Source: Pararoseomonas baculiformis
GTDB taxonomy: Bacteria; Pseudomonadota; Alphaproteobacteria; Acetobacterales; Acetobacteraceae
Length of the DNA: 64,000 bases
NCBI RefSeq assembly: GCF_017813395.1
Contig: NZ_JAGIZB010000020.1
Coordinates: 22,840 to 86,839 of the forward strand
Reading direction: 5' to 3'
Below are positions 63,571 through 64,000 of the stretch, one piece after another. Both the position numbers and the translations under genes were made by a program. Under the pieces are notes generated by a model, which did no database searches, was not told the origin of the DNA, and saw only the letters and a list, made by a program, of their open reading frames with translations. How positions within the stretch are numbered: the stretch's first letter is position 1; the number at the start of each line of letters is the position of its first letter.

Positions 63571-64000
63571 TCAGGGTCGACCGATGGACTGGTATGCGAA
63601 GCCGGCTTCTCGGAAGGCCTCTGGGTCCCAGGCGTTTCGGAGGTCGAGGACGGTGTTGCCCTGCATGGCCGAGCGGAGGCGTTCGGGCGAGAGGGCGCGG
63701 AACTCGTTCCACTCGGTCAGCAGCACGAGGGCATCCGCGCCTTCGGCCGCGTCGAGGGCGGTTTCGGCGAACTGGGTGGCAGCCGGCATGAGCTGGCGGG
63801 CATGGGCGGGCTGTGGGTCGTAGGCGCGGATGGTTGCCCCGGCCTGGGCGAGGCGGGGCACGACCACGAGGGAGGGGGCGTCGCGCATGTCGTCCGTCTC
63901 GGGCTTGAAGGTCAGCCCGAGCACCGCGATCGTCTTGCCCGCCACCGAGCCGCCCATGGCCTGGATGACGCGATCCGCCATGGCTTCCTTGCGCGCCTCA
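63571..64000 (-). CDS. UDP-glucose 6-dehydrogenase, C-terminal part (5' end outside window)
   Basis: Only the last 143 residues are visible; the gene continues past the right edge. VLGLTFKPETDDMRDAPSL identifies the C-terminal NAD/UDP-sugar-binding domain, with TEWNEFRAL and DLRNAWDP. The enzyme oxidises UDP-glucose to UDP-glucuronate for polysaccharide synthesis. The stop lies 24 nt before the phosphomutase start, suggesting one transcript. Confidence 0.87.
   Translation of the reverse strand, partial: EARKEAMADRVIQAMGGSVAGKTIAVLGLTFKPETDDMRDAPSLVVVPRLAQAGATIRAYDPQPAHARQLMPAATQFAETALDAAEGADALVLLTEWNEFRALSPERLRSAMQGNTVLDLRNAWDPEAFREAGFAYQSIGRP

Overview
The window looks like a chromosomal segment of a high-GC alphaproteobacterium, most likely a Roseomonas-like member of the Acetobacteraceae (Rhodospirillales). 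This is an inference from the GC-rich codon use, the order aroQ-accB-accC-aat, the DUF2155 and NDUFA12 genes, the phasin and ClpS/ClpA genes, and an ornithine decarboxylase preceded by a speF-like leader. No rRNA, tRNA, CRISPR array or insertion sequence was recognised.

Layout. 1-3069: sparse region of small unrecognised genes. 3070-8630: minus-strand block with a Na/Pi-cotransporter-like protein and an isolated phage-type tail-fibre/tailspike cassette, headed by a consensus-like promoter and a terminator-like leader hairpin. 8722-12486: polyamine-type ABC importer. 12569-16975: two aminotransferase-acetyltransferase pairs and a DinB-family protein. 17122-18444: MEDS-domain histidine kinase. 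18482-26251: VOC protein, a 37-residue lipoprotein and a dipeptide/oligopeptide ABC operon with two binding proteins; a third paralogous binding protein is divergent (26360-27976). 28018-30746: Lrp-type regulator, DedA protein, ornithine decarboxylase with structured leader. 30869-34380: TetR regulator divergent from an EmrAB-type efflux pair, with two matching palindromic operators. 34453-36247: leucine-rich-repeat kinase and a small membrane protein. 36304-37315: thiG-thiS. 37481-40569: aroQ-accB-accC-aat. 40473-44537: otsA, otsB, DUF2155, MlaD-like and NDUFA12 genes. 44741-53948: a core-less class II ribonucleotide-reductase relative, RidA, NTF2-like, FemAB-like, DMT transporter, a nuclease-helicase (DUF2075), a secreted EEP-family protein, PPK2 and a lipoprotein hydrolase. 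53918-57477: membrane protein, clpA, clpS. 57826-59937: phasin divergent from a D,D-carboxypeptidase, with two candidate PhaR sites. 59998-64000: PLP aldolase-like enzyme, histidine phosphatase, gamma-glutamylcyclotransferase, phosphomannomutase/phosphoglucomutase and the 3' end of UDP-glucose dehydrogenase.

How genes fit together. Polyamine synthesis (ornithine decarboxylase) and polyamine-type import lie 17 kb apart. Aat, ClpS and ClpA form the N-degron branch of proteolysis. AccB/AccC feed fatty-acid synthesis. The phasin points to polyhydroxyalkanoate storage. OtsA/OtsB make trehalose. Several operons are joined by NTGA stop/start overlaps, where the downstream gene seems to begin at TTG or even CTG; in two cases no standard start codon fits the conserved N-terminus.

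Most unusual items: the orphan tail-fibre cassette with its attenuator-like leader, the nuclease-helicase translationally coupled to a transporter, the duplicated aminotransferase-GNAT unit, the candidate CTG starts, the hidden micro-lipoprotein, and the ribonucleotide-reductase-like protein without a catalytic core. All assignments come from reading motifs; no search or alignment was run.
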